In this document: piece by piece, positions 21,102 through 32,565 of the stretch | Numbering within the stretch: position 1 is the first letter of the stretch | How the letters are laid out: every line of letters starts with the position of its first letter | NCBI GenBank assembly: GCA_905182985.1 | Contig: CAJJDN010000109.1 | Coordinates: 318,926-382,925, forward strand | Direction: 5' to 3' | DNA from: Paramecium sonneborni | Lineage: Eukaryota; Ciliophora; Oligohymenophorea; Peniculida; Parameciidae | Length of the DNA stretch: 64,000 bases | Made by a program: the position numbers and the translations under genes | The notes under the pieces: model-generated | What the model was told of the DNA's origin: nothing | Databases searched by the model: none | What the model saw: the letters and a program-made list of their open reading frames with translations, nothing else

Positions 21102-24044
21102 ATGAATTAAATAAAAAGTTCTAAGATATGTTCATATATCGTAAAGAAGCTTTCAAAAAATTTGTCAATTGAGGAAATAACTGTTTACCTTGCTTAAAAT
21201 AATCAAAAAGAGTATTTGCTTAACTATTTTTAGGTTAGAAGAAATGAAATTTTATAAAAGTAAAAATAGATTGTAAGCATCGGAAACTTAATTATATGAT
21301 TAATCGTTAGAAGAATTGAATTCTTAAAAACATCGTATTAAGTCAAAAAATTATGAAATGATGTTAAATTTTCTAGAAGGATTGTAACCAATTTATAAGA
21401 TTGGAGATTCGATGCAGAAAATAGTACACTTAGAGAAAATCATCTTAGGAGAAGATAATTAAACTGAAATATAAGAGAATGCAACATTAGAGATAGAAGG
21501 AGGAATAGTTTATATAATTAGCTTATGGGTAATAGAATTTAAATTATTATAGGATAATATTATAAAAGAAAATGAAGGACCTTTAGATGAAGTTTAACAA
21601 TTATATCAAATCAAAACAGAATGGAAAAATAAAGTCAAACTTATATCAATTTCTTTAAAATCTTAATCAAAAAAAATGATTGAAATAATTAATTAAAAGA
21701 AATGGAAATGCTTTGAACATTATAGAATTTAAAAATATGGAAAAGTGCCTAATAAATTTCTAAGTATGTTAAATTATGAGGATTTGCCATATGTAGTAAT
21801 AATTGGCAAAAATGGTAAAATAGTTCATATAGGATTTCACTTTGAAGTTGTATTAGAAGATATTATCACATAAGAGTTACAAAAAGAGGAAGAAATAACT
21901 CCTTAATAATAAGAAATAAATAATAATAATTTGGAAAAAAGTTAATTGTATTAACAGATAATAAATGAGATTTAATAAGATAAACAAGATTAAAATATTT
22001 AAATTATTTAATAATCAATTTCTAATGAAAATTAAGATGTCTAAGTAAGTTAACTTTAAGATTAATAATCGGAGGTAGATTAAGATAATAAAGATAAGTA
22101 ATTATCTGCTGAAAAATAAATTCCAGATTAATAAAAAATCTCGAAATAGGAAAATAATAAAAAGGATGTACAATAAGAGAATGCCTAAAAAATGATAAAA
22201 GAACAATTAAAAGTTTAAAAACAATAACTTAAAGATATTTAAGAAATTCTCAAATCTTTTAATTTTGAAGGCAATCTTTCTATTAGCCTAATTAGAACAA
22301 GAAAATTAGAAAAAGCTAACAAATTTAAGATCGAATAAATTTCTGAATTTGAGTTAAGTTATTCTGTTTCTAATAATGATTTAGATTAATTAGAAAGTTT
22401 TATTGATTAAGTTTGGAATTAAATACCTGAACCTTTGAGAAGGATAAAACAATCAGATGTGTATAACTAAAGTGTGAATTTGGTAGATATTTAAAAAAAA
22501 ATTCGAATAATTTTTAAAAACTCAGGGAAAATAAGATACCCAGAAACAATTAATATTGTAATAATTTGGGATAGAGATCTTGAAAAAATGGTGATTAGTG
22601 AAAAAAAGGGTTTTACTGTTTCTATCTCTGAACTTAGTCTTGCTTAATTTTATGAAGGCATTTAAGAATCAAATCTACATTTTTCCTAATTAAATGAAAA
22701 TGAGAATTACAGTTATATAATTAATAAACTAATAAATTAAATACGTTTATCAGTTACCTTAGGCCCAGGAAAAAAATTTGTACCAATATTAAATTATAAA
22801 AAATATGGAGCTGATGAGAAGTCATAAATTAATCATGAATAAGGATAAGTATTAGTAATCTTTTATTGGACATGTAATAATGATTGCATTAATTTACTTA
22901 AAAATTTAGAATAAATTCTTTTAAAAAATAATGAATCTTGGGGTAAAAATGTTAATTTTGTGGCTTTAAATACTGGAGAAGAAAAAGAATATTAATAATT
23001 TATGGAATAAAATGAATAATTTAAAAATGTTATGAATATTTACCACAAGAAAGAGATTGTTTTAGGTGATACATATTTATATGGTGCTACTCATGTTCCA
23101 TATTTCGTAATTGTTGATAAATTAGGAGTGATAAGATAAATTAATATCCCTTTAAATATAGAGAATTCAATAAATAAAGTAGTTAAAGAGGGAAATGTAT
23201 AATATCCATAAATATTTAAAATATAACGTCAGAGTGTGAATTTAATAAAGAAAAAAATAGGAAATCAAGATATTAAAAAATAATTATCATCATTTGATAA
23301 AGATAGAATTATTGATTTAAGATTAGAATTTGAGGCATAACAAATAGGCAAAGATTTAGAATTTCAAAAAGCATACTTAAATTACTTTATTAGAGATAAA
23401 TAAGAGGAAGAATTCAATAAATTATTAATTCAATTATTTTAAGTGATTCCTGAACATTGTTGGAATATTAATAAATAAATATCAAAAACAATTTCCATTA
23501 AATATCCTGGAAATATATGTGCAGTATGCTAATAAGATATTTCTTCAGAACCTAAATAATATTATTGTTATTTTAAAAATGAGTATGTCTGTGTTTAATG
23601 TGCAGAATTTACTGATTTATCAAAAAAAGGAATGGATATTTATAAATATTAAGATACTTTGATTTTTATTAATGGACCTCTCCAAGATGAATCTGTCTTA
23701 CAAGACATTGATTCACATAAAATTGGAAAAAATAGAAAACTTAAAGAAGGAGAGGATGATTCACTAAAATTTAATTTTATCTGTAATGGTTGCAATAATA
23801 GTCAACATGAGGGGCCTAGATATATAGCTGTAAATGCACGACCAGGAAAGTATAGAGGAACTGTATTTAATATTAATTAGTTTAGGGTTATCTTGATTAC
23901 TGCTAATAATGCTTTTAAGTTTTGAAAAACAAAGATTCTATTGAAGCAAAGAAAATCATTGAAAAAGATGTTGCTGAAGGAATGAATTCAGATAACCTTT
24001 TTACGAGAGTTCTTTTTTGGTATGGAAAATATAGTGAATTTTGA
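21102..24044 (+). CDS. large thioredoxin-like protein with C-terminal zinc-finger pair (nucleoredoxin-like)
   Basis: Two introns (21212-21233, 23863-23885) leave 2898 bases, 965 residues. A first thioredoxin-like fold may lie about residues 190-250 (YGKVPNKFLSM, DLPYVVIIGKNGKIVHIG). A long Gln/Glu/Lys-rich linker follows. A second, clearer one at about 575-690 contains VLVIFYWTCNNDCINLL, a Cys pair spaced CxxxC rather than CxxC, then VPYFVIVDKLGVIRQ. The C-terminus has CAVC...YYCYF...CVQC (about 800-825) and CNGC...YLDYCQQC (about 890-920), which resemble ZZ or DC1-type zinc fingers. The last intron is needed to complete the second Cys cluster. Plant nucleoredoxins also end in a zinc finger, but this length and spacing are unusual. 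Role: perhaps redox sensing; not established. The gene spans a misassembled overlap (23155-24308). Confidence 0.7.
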
Positions 24045-25463
24045 ATATCAATTATAAACAATTGAAATGTAATTTAAAGTCATTTATAACTTTCAATGAG
24101 TATTAATTATCAATAATATTCGAGATAAATACTTTTAGTTATTATATCTAGTATTTTTTATATAGAACTATAAAAAATGTATTTCTTTAATTACTATTAT
24201 TATTTAATGAGCAAACTTGTGATTCAATTAAAAATATTTTAAAAATCTAAAATCATATTTCCTTACTATTTGGAAAATAGTAGAAGTATAAAAAGATTTT
24301 TTGAATTANAATATAGAGAATTCAATAAATAAAGTAGTTAAAGAGGGAAATGTATAATATCCATAAATATTTAAAATATAACGTCAGAGTGTGAATTTAA
24401 TAAAGAAAAAAATAGGAAATCAAGATATTAAAAAATAATTATCATCATTTGATAAAGATAGAATTATTGATTTAAGATTAGAATTTGAGGCATAACAAAT
24501 AGGCAAAGATTTAGAATTTCAAAAAGCATACTTAAATTACTTTATTAGAGATAAATAAGAGGAAGAATTCAATAAATTATTAATTCAATTATTTTAAGTG
24601 ATTCCTGAACATTGTTGGAATATTAATAAATAAATATCAAAAACAATTTCCATTAAATATCCTGGAAATATATGTGCAGTATGCTAATAAGATATTTCTT
24701 CAGAACCTAAATAATATTATTGTTATTTTAAAAATGAGTATGTCTGTGTTTAATGTGCAGAATTTACTGATTTATCAAAAAAAGGAATGGATATTTATAA
24801 ATATTAAGATACTTTGATTTTTATTAATGGACCTCTCCAAGATGAATCTGTCTTACAAGACATTGATTCACATAAAATTGGAAAAAATAGAAAACTTAAA
24901 GAAGGAGAGGATGATTCACTAAAATTTAATTTTATCTGTAATGGTTGCAATAATAGTCAACATGAGGGGCCTAGATATATAGCTGTAAATGCACGACCAG
25001 GAAAGTATAGAGGAACTGTATTTAATATTAATTAGTTTAGGGTTATCTTGATTACTGCTAATAATGCTTTTAAGTTTTGAAAAACAAAGATTCTATTGAA
25101 GCAAAGAAAATCATTGAAAAAGATGTTGCTGAAGGAATGAATTCAGATAACCTTTTTACGAGAGTTCTTTTTTGGTATGGAAAATATAGTGAATTTTGAA
25201 TATCAATTATAAACAATTGAAATGTAATTTAAAGTCATTTATAACTTTCAATGAGTATTAATTATCAATAATATTCGAGATAAATACTTTTAGTTATTAT
25301 ATCTAGTATTTTTTATATAGAACTATAAAAAATGTATTTCTTTAATTACTATTATTATTTAATGAGCAAACTTGTGATTCAATTAAAAATATTTTAAAAA
25401 TCTAAAATCATATTTCCTTACTATTTGGAAAATAGTAGAAGTATAAAAAGATTTTTTGAATTA
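23155..25463. repeat. 1154-base exact direct duplication around a single n (contig overlap not merged)
   Basis: Bases 23155-24308 recur at 24310-25463 with a constant offset of 1155, and one undetermined base lies between them at 24309. I saw no difference between the copies in the stretches compared. The first copy ends exactly at the n, and the second starts exactly after it. This is what a scaffolder leaves when two overlapping contigs are joined without merging. The true sequence probably runs from 24308 straight on at 25464. After the coding 3' end, the duplicated part is plain AT-rich spacer. Confidence 0.92.
24310..25199 (+). other. second (artefactual) copy of the 3' end of the thioredoxin/zinc-finger gene
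   Basis: Exact repeat of the last part of the preceding gene, from within the second thioredoxin-like domain to TGA 25197-25199. It has no start of its own and begins directly after the undetermined base, so it should not be counted as a separate gene or pseudogene. Confidence 0.88.
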
Positions 25464-25653
25464 AAATAATGAAAGAAATAAGATTTAAGAATGTTTCAAA
25501 CTATTAAAATAAAATAAATAATGCTTGATCCATAATACAAGTTTTGATGATAAAATAATAGCTTAATTTAATCTATTTATTAATTTATTTGAGAATCATA
25601 AGAAATTATATTATGAAATATCATCATAATTATTTAATAAATAAAATTATAAA

Positions 25654-26700
25654 TCACTGTTAAGTGAATTGATAACCAAAATTATCTTATACACTATTTT
25701 CAAATGGATCTTCAGAAGTGGAGAGCCTTTTTAGATAACCAAGTGTGGTATTAGAAAAATACTATTATTAACAGTTATTTTATGGTGTAAGAGCTATATG
25801 TTTTCTTCTTGCTTGCTATTACAATTTATGTCGAGTTGTAGAAATTTTAACAATTTAATTATATTTATGAATTTCCTCTAATTTTTTTTCACTTATTTCT
25901 TTCCAATAATGTTCTTTAATATGTTTATCATCTTTATGGTAATAATGTAAAAAATAGAATTCTTTAATAGAATGTTATACTTTTTATATATCAGGAAGCA
26001 ATTAATAAATTTAAAAGAAAACTTGAGTTTAAAGTGAAAAATATTCTAACTCAAACTCTTTAATTAATCTATAAAGTTTAATATTAAAATTACTTTTCTA
26101 GAAAAAGATATAATGCAATAACATCATTCCATAAAAGTAATAATAATTCATAAATAATATCTTCTTTGTTTGATGATAAAATCTCTTTACATAATGGAGT
26201 TTGACAAAATATAAAATTTAACAGGTTTATAGCTTTATAATACATATTTTAATATTCTTCAAACTCTAGGTTAATTGAATTATAATACATTTGATTGTAT
26301 AGGTTTTTTAACTTTTGACCATTTTGATTAGTGAGATACTATTAGCAAATCTTTGTAAGACTTGAAAATAGAAATCTACAAATTTATCTTCATTTTAATT
26401 AGAGAAATCTATAAAACCATCCCAATCATTGAGATGCTCTGCAAATATAGCACCATGCATAAGATCATCTAATAATACATGACATGCAGCCAAAATCTTT
26501 AATTTGACTCTATAAGATGCTTTTTATGGAAGTGCATTAAAAAACTTCTTAAATATAGTTCGTATTGAAATTGGAGTTAGTTATTCTTAGAATCCTTTCA
26601 TTAAGTATTTTAGATCTGTCACATTTAATTAAGCAGCATTGTTGAGTATTGAACTTTATTATAGATGTCTTTCAAAGTCAGATTTAAATAAATTAATCAT
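25654..26700 (-). CDS. ANTH/ENTH-like (AP180/CALM-type) protein, 5' end uncertain
   Basis: Probable adaptor of clathrin-coated vesicle formation. Two introns, one of 23 bases (about 26339-26361) and one of 25 bases (about 26073-26097), leave 999 bases, 332 residues, from the ATG at 26700. The helical core resembles an ANTH domain: YRVKLKILAACHVLLDDL matches the family's K-x-L-x-x-L-x-x-H-x-L-L helix, and KNLYNQMY lies where the family has its Tyr-rich helix. The C-terminal part is basic and Gln-rich (KLQQQARRKHIALTPQNN). The true N-terminus probably lies further upstream: the frame MYFFVNITLEQEFELL...TELANKIDKF (26821-26716) would join after removing one T in a TTTTT run near 26724. Family call is by pattern only. 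Confidence 0.5.
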
Positions 26701-26854
26701 TTCACTATTCTTTTCATAAAAATTTATCAATTTTATTTGCTAGTTCAGTCTAAGAGAAAGAATTATTACTTAATAATTCAAATTCTTATTCTAAAGTAAT
26801 GTTTACAAAAAAATACATTAACTAATTACAAATGAAAAAAAGAATAGATTAATG

Positions 26855-27854
26855 TCATGAATAATATTTTTAAAACATAAATTAATCCTATTTATTATCT
26901 TTTTGATTATTTTTCGATTAAAATTGACTATTAGAATTTGAGAAACTGAACTTCTAATCATATATTGATCTCAATTGTTTTGTTTCTTTTTATGGAATAG
27001 GTTGTTATATTGGTTTTGGATATTAAATACTTTTTTTAGGTATTGGAGGAGCTTAACTTGTCTCTCTTATTTTTTTAGATAGATGTTCTAATTCCTCTTT
27101 CATATTAACCTCATAAATGTCAACATATTCTAAAAATGTTTAACTTATTTTCTAAATTTTATCATCATGTATAAAAACATCAAAGGCATTAGATAAATAT
27201 AATTTTAATGCTTCATCAACTTCTTAAGCTAATTATTCAAAATCATGATTTTATTCTTCATTCATTACCATTAAACATCCACGTATATATTTAGGATGAA
27301 GTAATAATTTCTCTTATTATTCTAAATTAACAATGATTTAATTAAGTTTTTGGTGAAGATCCTTTTTTTCCCCAGGATGAGATTACTAAACATATAGGTT
27401 TTTAATTTTACTTTATGTAAATGAATTCTTTAATTAATTTATTCTTCTAATTGAATGCAATATTAATTTACAAGTCCTATTAAAGTTGATTTAACTTTTT
27501 GTAGTTTATTTTGTATTTATTTAGCCAAATCTGGAGAATCACCAACATTAAAATGATGAAGTATATTTCTCTCTCTTTTCAAATAACAAAATATTTATAC
27601 TCTTCAAATTTAGTTTTCAATCCTTGCAAATTGTTTAAAAGTAACTACCTTACGTTATCAACAGTATCTAACTCTGCTTGTGTACCATATTAATTATGTT
27701 ATTAAACATGTATTTTACAGCAATCTTTACATAAAGGCTATTTAATTTAGAAAATATATATAACCTATCTGCATTCTAAAGACATACAAAAAAGGACTAT
27801 ATCATTCGAAGGATGTTTCAAACATTTTTCAAATTAAGATGGAGCAACAGACAT
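26855..27854 (-). CDS. B-box zinc-finger coiled-coil protein
   Basis: Three introns (27, 26 and 26 bases; the first follows LECRQ) leave 921 bases, 306 residues. The first 45 residues have the B-box Cys/His order: CLKHPSNDIVLFC, then CRQPLCKDCC and IHVQQHN. As in TRIM-type proteins, a long coiled coil follows (NKLQKVKSTLIGLVNQY, QLAQEVDEALKLYLSNAF). The tail is Pro/Lys-rich and disordered (ETSQAPPIPKKSIQYPKPIQ). There is no RING, so it is not a complete TRIM E3. B-box/coiled-coil proteins of this plan are numerous in ciliates; function is unknown. Confidence 0.72.
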
Positions 27855-27990
27855 TTATTGTTATTAATTTAATACTTAAATTAATTATTAATACTAAAAT
27901 TAATAAACATAAATGGATAGATTATATAAATGTTTTAAGAATCATTAATTAAATTAAATTACTGAATATAAAGTAATATATAACCATATT

Positions 27991-28663
27991 TCATTTTATA
28001 CTTGAAATACTTGAAATTATAGGTATACTAACCAAACTTTTTTAGCTGTTTGGTAGTTATTTTACTTTATTTGCTTTAAATATTGGAATTCGTCTTTTAC
28101 TATTTATTTTATTATAATAATATACTGTTTAATTTGAAATGGCTTTTCTTCAGTGCTTTATAATTTTTGTATGAGATTATCATATATTTTCTTTGTTAAA
28201 CCTTTAGGGCTTTTCAGAGGTGAACGAAGATTATTTGATTATTAATTAAAATTTTCTAGTTTATTTGCTCAAATCCATTAATTTAGATGTCTATACTTCA
28301 AAAGAATTAACTTATTTAATTTAAATCTCCTTTCTAATCTTTTATTTTTTTTAATCAGAAATTGTAACTTCTAGTCATATTATGATTTCTGATTATCAAA
28401 TTCATCTTAAAAGAAGTCCTTTTTCATCTATTATTCAGTTTACATAAATAATTGTTCTTATATAATTAATTATCCTTCTTTAATTGTATAAGTTCAAATT
28501 GTAACAATTCTAAATTTTGTTCAAGTTGTTACACATAATTAATTTGAACTGCAGCATTTTATAATTGTCTTTATAAACTATAAACAAGTAATGATAAACT
28601 TTAATTTTCTTTTGTTAATTTTTTGTTTAGATAATGAAGGTTGTCTTTACTTATATGATCCAT
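27991..28663 (-). CDS. coiled-coil protein
   Basis: Start ATG 28663 (MDHISKDNLHYLNKKLTKEN), stop TGA 27991-27993. The N-terminal coiled coil (QLEQNLELLQFELIQLKKDN) continues in another frame as MKKDFFQDEFDNQKSQYDQ, so at least one intron near 28440 is needed; I could not fix its borders. A 26-base intron near the end (GTATATTATTATAATAAAATAAATAG read on the minus strand, shown here only as its position about 28105-28130) joins to a basic tail, KRRIPIFKANKVKQLP. Product about 200 residues, no named family. Confidence 0.55.
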
Positions 28664-28762
28664 AGAAATTATTAATGATTAAATAAGTAATTATAGATTT
28701 GGTTTTTTAGTTGTACATAAAACTTAATTTAGTATATGATTAAGTTCTGTTATTAATTATAA

Positions 28763-30365
28763 ATGTTATTTCAAACTAGAGAAAAAACATCTCGTTCTGT
28801 TTCACCAGCAAATCGTTCAGACTTAGTAACCATAATACCAAGATCTTAAAGTCCAACCATTACAAAAGAGCAATTATAAGTAATAATTTGTAAAATTTAG
28901 AACACCAAATTTTACAATCGTTTCTATAGATAGGAACAACGTTATCAACTTTTATAAGAATAGGTTAAACAGATATTTATAATGCATAGATTAATGCAGA
29001 GATAAAGGCATTATCAAATAAGAAGAAGATTACATAAAATTCTTATGCAATAATAGCAAATTAATTACAATAACGAATTTAAGAAACTTTATTAAGATTT
29101 TAAGGTGAAGTGCTTGATTTTGCATAAATAGGAACTGCCTTCACTGAATTAAAAATATTTTAAGAGATTGTTTTTAATAGCGATTGCGAATGTATAATTT
29201 ATAATTGTAAAATAGTGGTAAATAGCGATTAACCTCTTAATTTGAGAGGTAAACAAGAAGTAATTATAAATTACATAAATAGATGTTGATGCATGAGATG
29301 TTATGGAATCTAGTATCACAAGATGGATAATATGAATAAGTTGAAACTCAAATGGTACTATGTGTTTTTAGAATATTGATGGATCCAGTTAAATTGACAG
29401 TTGAAGAGACAGCATAATTAGTTTTAGATTTTTTAAACTATGAAATTGCAAATTATGCTTAAAAATTTGAACAAGCTAAAAGATTAGTAATTCAATTCAG
29501 AGCACTTACATAAAATTAAATGTTTTCTAGTTATCCAGATAAAAAAAAAGAAGAAATTGAAGATATAAAAGAGAAATATTCACCTTCAATTAACTAAAAA
29601 TCATAAATTTTAGCATATTAAAATAGACAAAAATATATTGATAAATAATTAAGTACTTAAAGTTAAAGTTGTGTTGATGTTCTATTAAAAAAGAAAGAAG
29701 AATTTAACAGAGAAATTAAAAAATAATAACAATAAAAATAAGAAGAAAAAATGAAAGAATGTACTTTTTAACCAAAAATAAATTAAAATTATTCATAAAA
29801 TTCTACAATTGATGTTGTTAGTAGATTATACACACAAGAATCTATTTATTAAAAAAGATTATATTAAGAAGAAAATATAAGAAAAACTTAAGAATAAAGA
29901 GAATTGACTGAATTAAACTAATGCACATTTACACCATTAATTAATGATGGTATTCCTATATCTACAATCACTTCAAGCACTCCAAAAGATTATGATAAAA
30001 TGGTAGACAGAATGAGAAGTGCTAATAATAAGGCAAAAGAACAAAAAGATAAATTAAATCAGTAATTATATTAATAAATATTAAGTATATCTACTGGAGA
30101 ATAATTAGATAAACTAAGAAATTCTCCCTTTAACCCTCCTTAAATGGTCAATAGACCAAAATTAAAAAAAAAACCAATAGTAATTATGGATGTAAACATC
30201 TGCCCAGGTAAATAAGGCAGATTAGCTTTATATGAAGATCAAGACCCTTAAGATGTAGTTAAGAATTTTTCAAAGTTATTTAATCTCAATACAGAAATGT
30301 CAGACATTTTACTTAATGTTTTGGAAAAAGAAAGATAAAAAATGATTAAAAAATAAAACACTTGA
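28763..30365 (+). CDS. conserved alveolate-type protein with FxPxI motifs
   Basis: Two introns (28826-28851, 29260-29282) leave 1554 bases, 517 residues. The N-terminal half is alpha-helical (LLRFQGEVLDFAQIGTAFTE, QETLLRF) and may be an armadillo-like bundle. The middle has several short motifs of the form (T/C)F-x-P-x-I (CTFQPKIN, CTFTPLIN), separated by Gln/Lys-rich coiled stretches. The end carries VIMDVNICPGKQGRLALYE followed by DPQDVVKNFSKLFNL, a module often seen at the end of uncharacterised ciliate and apicomplexan proteins. No biochemical role is known to me. Its stop is only 54 bases from that of the convergent methyltransferase-like gene. Confidence 0.75.
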
Positions 30366-30419
30366 AAAATAAGGACTATTTCATTAATCTTTGATTTTAA
30401 TATTATTTAATCATGAATA

Positions 30420-31176
30420 TCAAACATTCTACTTTTTCAATATATAAACCATATATAATAGTTCTCTATCTTCTAATTATTTTTATGTTTATTTATAATG
30501 TTTTAATTTTTTGCCTACACAATTTAAAACTAATGATTAAAGATATATTTTACTCCATTCACCATAATCTTTTGTCTATTATTAAATATAGGCTATTTAA
30601 AATTTAATCGCTGAACATAACTCTAAAGTTAAATCATGCTTATCAATCAATCTTAATCCATCTATATTTAAATTGTTCTCTATCTAATAAATGTTTTATT
30701 AACTGTCAAGATCAGAAATAATTAAATAACCTTCTTCAATCAATAAATTAATTGCTGTTTCCAAATATCTAAATATCTTTTAATTCAAACCTTTTAAAAT
30801 CAACATTTTTTAAGTCAAGTTTTTTTTTTAACTCAATCCCAATAATAATATTGACATCATTTATTAATTCAATTGATCCTAAATCATTAGGAAGTAAATT
30901 CTCAAATGTTAAATTAGTTTATTATTAATAAGTATTCTTATTTTTTTATATCTGAATTTCTGATGAAACAACTCCTAGACATTTTTTAGGACCATAAGTT
31001 TCTGCTATATAAGATAAACCAGCTGCATTTTCACACTCTAGTTCTAAAATTACTTTCTCTTTTAGAGACTTAATTTTCCAAAATTAAGTAATTGCATTTT
31101 AATTTAATTAAATTCTTTATTTATTAAGTTCTTAATCTGATTTTTAGCTTTAAATCATTTTGTTTGACTCATTCAT
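30420..31176 (-). CDS. SAM-dependent methyltransferase-like protein (altered motif I)
   Basis: One intron (30769-30790) leaves 735 bases, 244 residues. The fold is suggested by NAITQFWKIKSLKEKVILEL, then GLSYIAETYGPKKCLGVVSS, and a late strand YLIISDLDS after a helix AINLLIEEGYL, the usual order in class I methyltransferases of the small-molecule type. Motif I, normally D/E-x-G-x-G-x-G, is here LELECENAAG, so two of the three Gly are missing. It may be a divergent enzyme or a pseudoenzyme. The start gives a Gln/Lys-rich leader (MNESNKMIQSQKSDQELNKQ). Confidence 0.55.
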
Positions 31177-32565
31177 GATGGAATGTCTAATTATATAATA
31201 ATATTATATACTAGAATATTATAAACAACTGATCATATATTGGAATATTTACTATTTTTTCCTCAACATTTATTATAAAGTTATCTATTTCCATACGCAC
31301 CTATAATGGAATTATATAATTGATATAAAAATAAACACCTACTTTCTAAAATGTTTAACAAATATACCCAAAATATGTTTTGTTTAATGATATTGATAAT
31401 AAATTGCCAATATGGAGTAAGAAGTTTAATTAAAACCTTTATCAATTTCAAATTTGATAAATAATATAAATTAGCGTGTATGAATCTCACTATTTTAACA
31501 ATTGGGCAAAAAGGCAACATTATTTCTTGGATTGCCTTTATTAATATAAATAGTGGCTAAATTGATATATTAGATCAATTACTTCATCAAATATGTATTG
31601 ATATGCAGATTATAATGAGTAATTAAGACCTTGTAATGGAAGATTGTATGCAGTTTTTAACTACTTTTTTAGAAGTTATTTTATCTACAATGTGAATCAC
31701 AATACTTGAAATTTATAATTTAGGCATAACAAAATAGAAACTGGTAATGTTATTGGAAAGAATATTAAATAGATCATAATGAAGCTAGGTATGCATAACA
31801 TTGCAAAAATCTTGATCAGAAAATGTATTTTGAATTTTCCTATGAAAATTTTTAGAGTTTCCATAAATTATTAAAATTAATTAAATTGGCAATTATAAAT
31901 AGTTAGATGCTATATATTTAGTAAATTTTAGATTTTATTCATTAAATAATTAGGTTATTTTATCTCATCTATAATCAATCAATAGATTTTTAAATCATAA
32001 ATTTAATAATTTTTAATTGTAAATCATTATTTTCTAACAAAATTAATTAATGAAAATTTAGAAAAAAATACAACCAAAAATAAAAAGCTTTTTGTTTAAT
32101 TGTTTGTTTTCGATTACATTTTAGCCTTGCAATCTATTTATAATCTTATAAAGGTTAGAATTTTTCTTATATATAATTAAATTTTTTCTTTCTTTTTTGT
32201 TATATAACCTACTAACTCTCAAATAATTAATAAATATAAGCTTTTCAAACTAGAAAGACATATCATCAAATAATATATATTTTAAGAAATAACATTTAAC
32301 AATTTAAATCAAGCTTTAAATAGAAAAAGTAAAAATCTAAATTTATAAAGTATTAATTTTATATTTTCAATTATAATTAAAACTATATAATTTAAAAAAA
32401 TTATGTTTAGTTCCAAGATTCAGATGAGAATCGGGAAAAAATATTTTTCAAAATATCAGATAAAACTATGGAAATCGATTTCCATCTTTAAATTAAAGAA
32501 AAATATATTTATAAAACAATCAAATGATTTAATTAAAATAAACAATAATTAGAAAATAACATTAA
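31177..32565. other. region with fragmentary frames, possible gene relic at 31180-31740
   Basis: A plus frame is open from about 31330 to TGA near 31696 (some 120 codons) and contains protein-like stretches: SWIAFINI, ILDQLLHQICIDMQIIM and MEDCMQFLTTFLEVILSTM, which have the look of HEAT-type helices. A neighbouring frame just upstream holds LEYLLFFPQHLLQSYLFPYA. The two cannot be joined by a legal intron and no start is clear. From about 31960 on the sequence is plain AT-rich spacer. I see no gene I can defend. Confidence 0.35.

Noticed and set aside
24814..25035. Second identical 73-residue frame as evidence for a paralogous gene
   Set aside because: It is part of the assembly duplication around the n at 24309 and not a second gene.
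31281..31520. 79-residue minus-strand frame
   Set aside because: Overlaps a more protein-like plus-strand frame and has no motif; neither is certain, but the minus one looks like a shadow.
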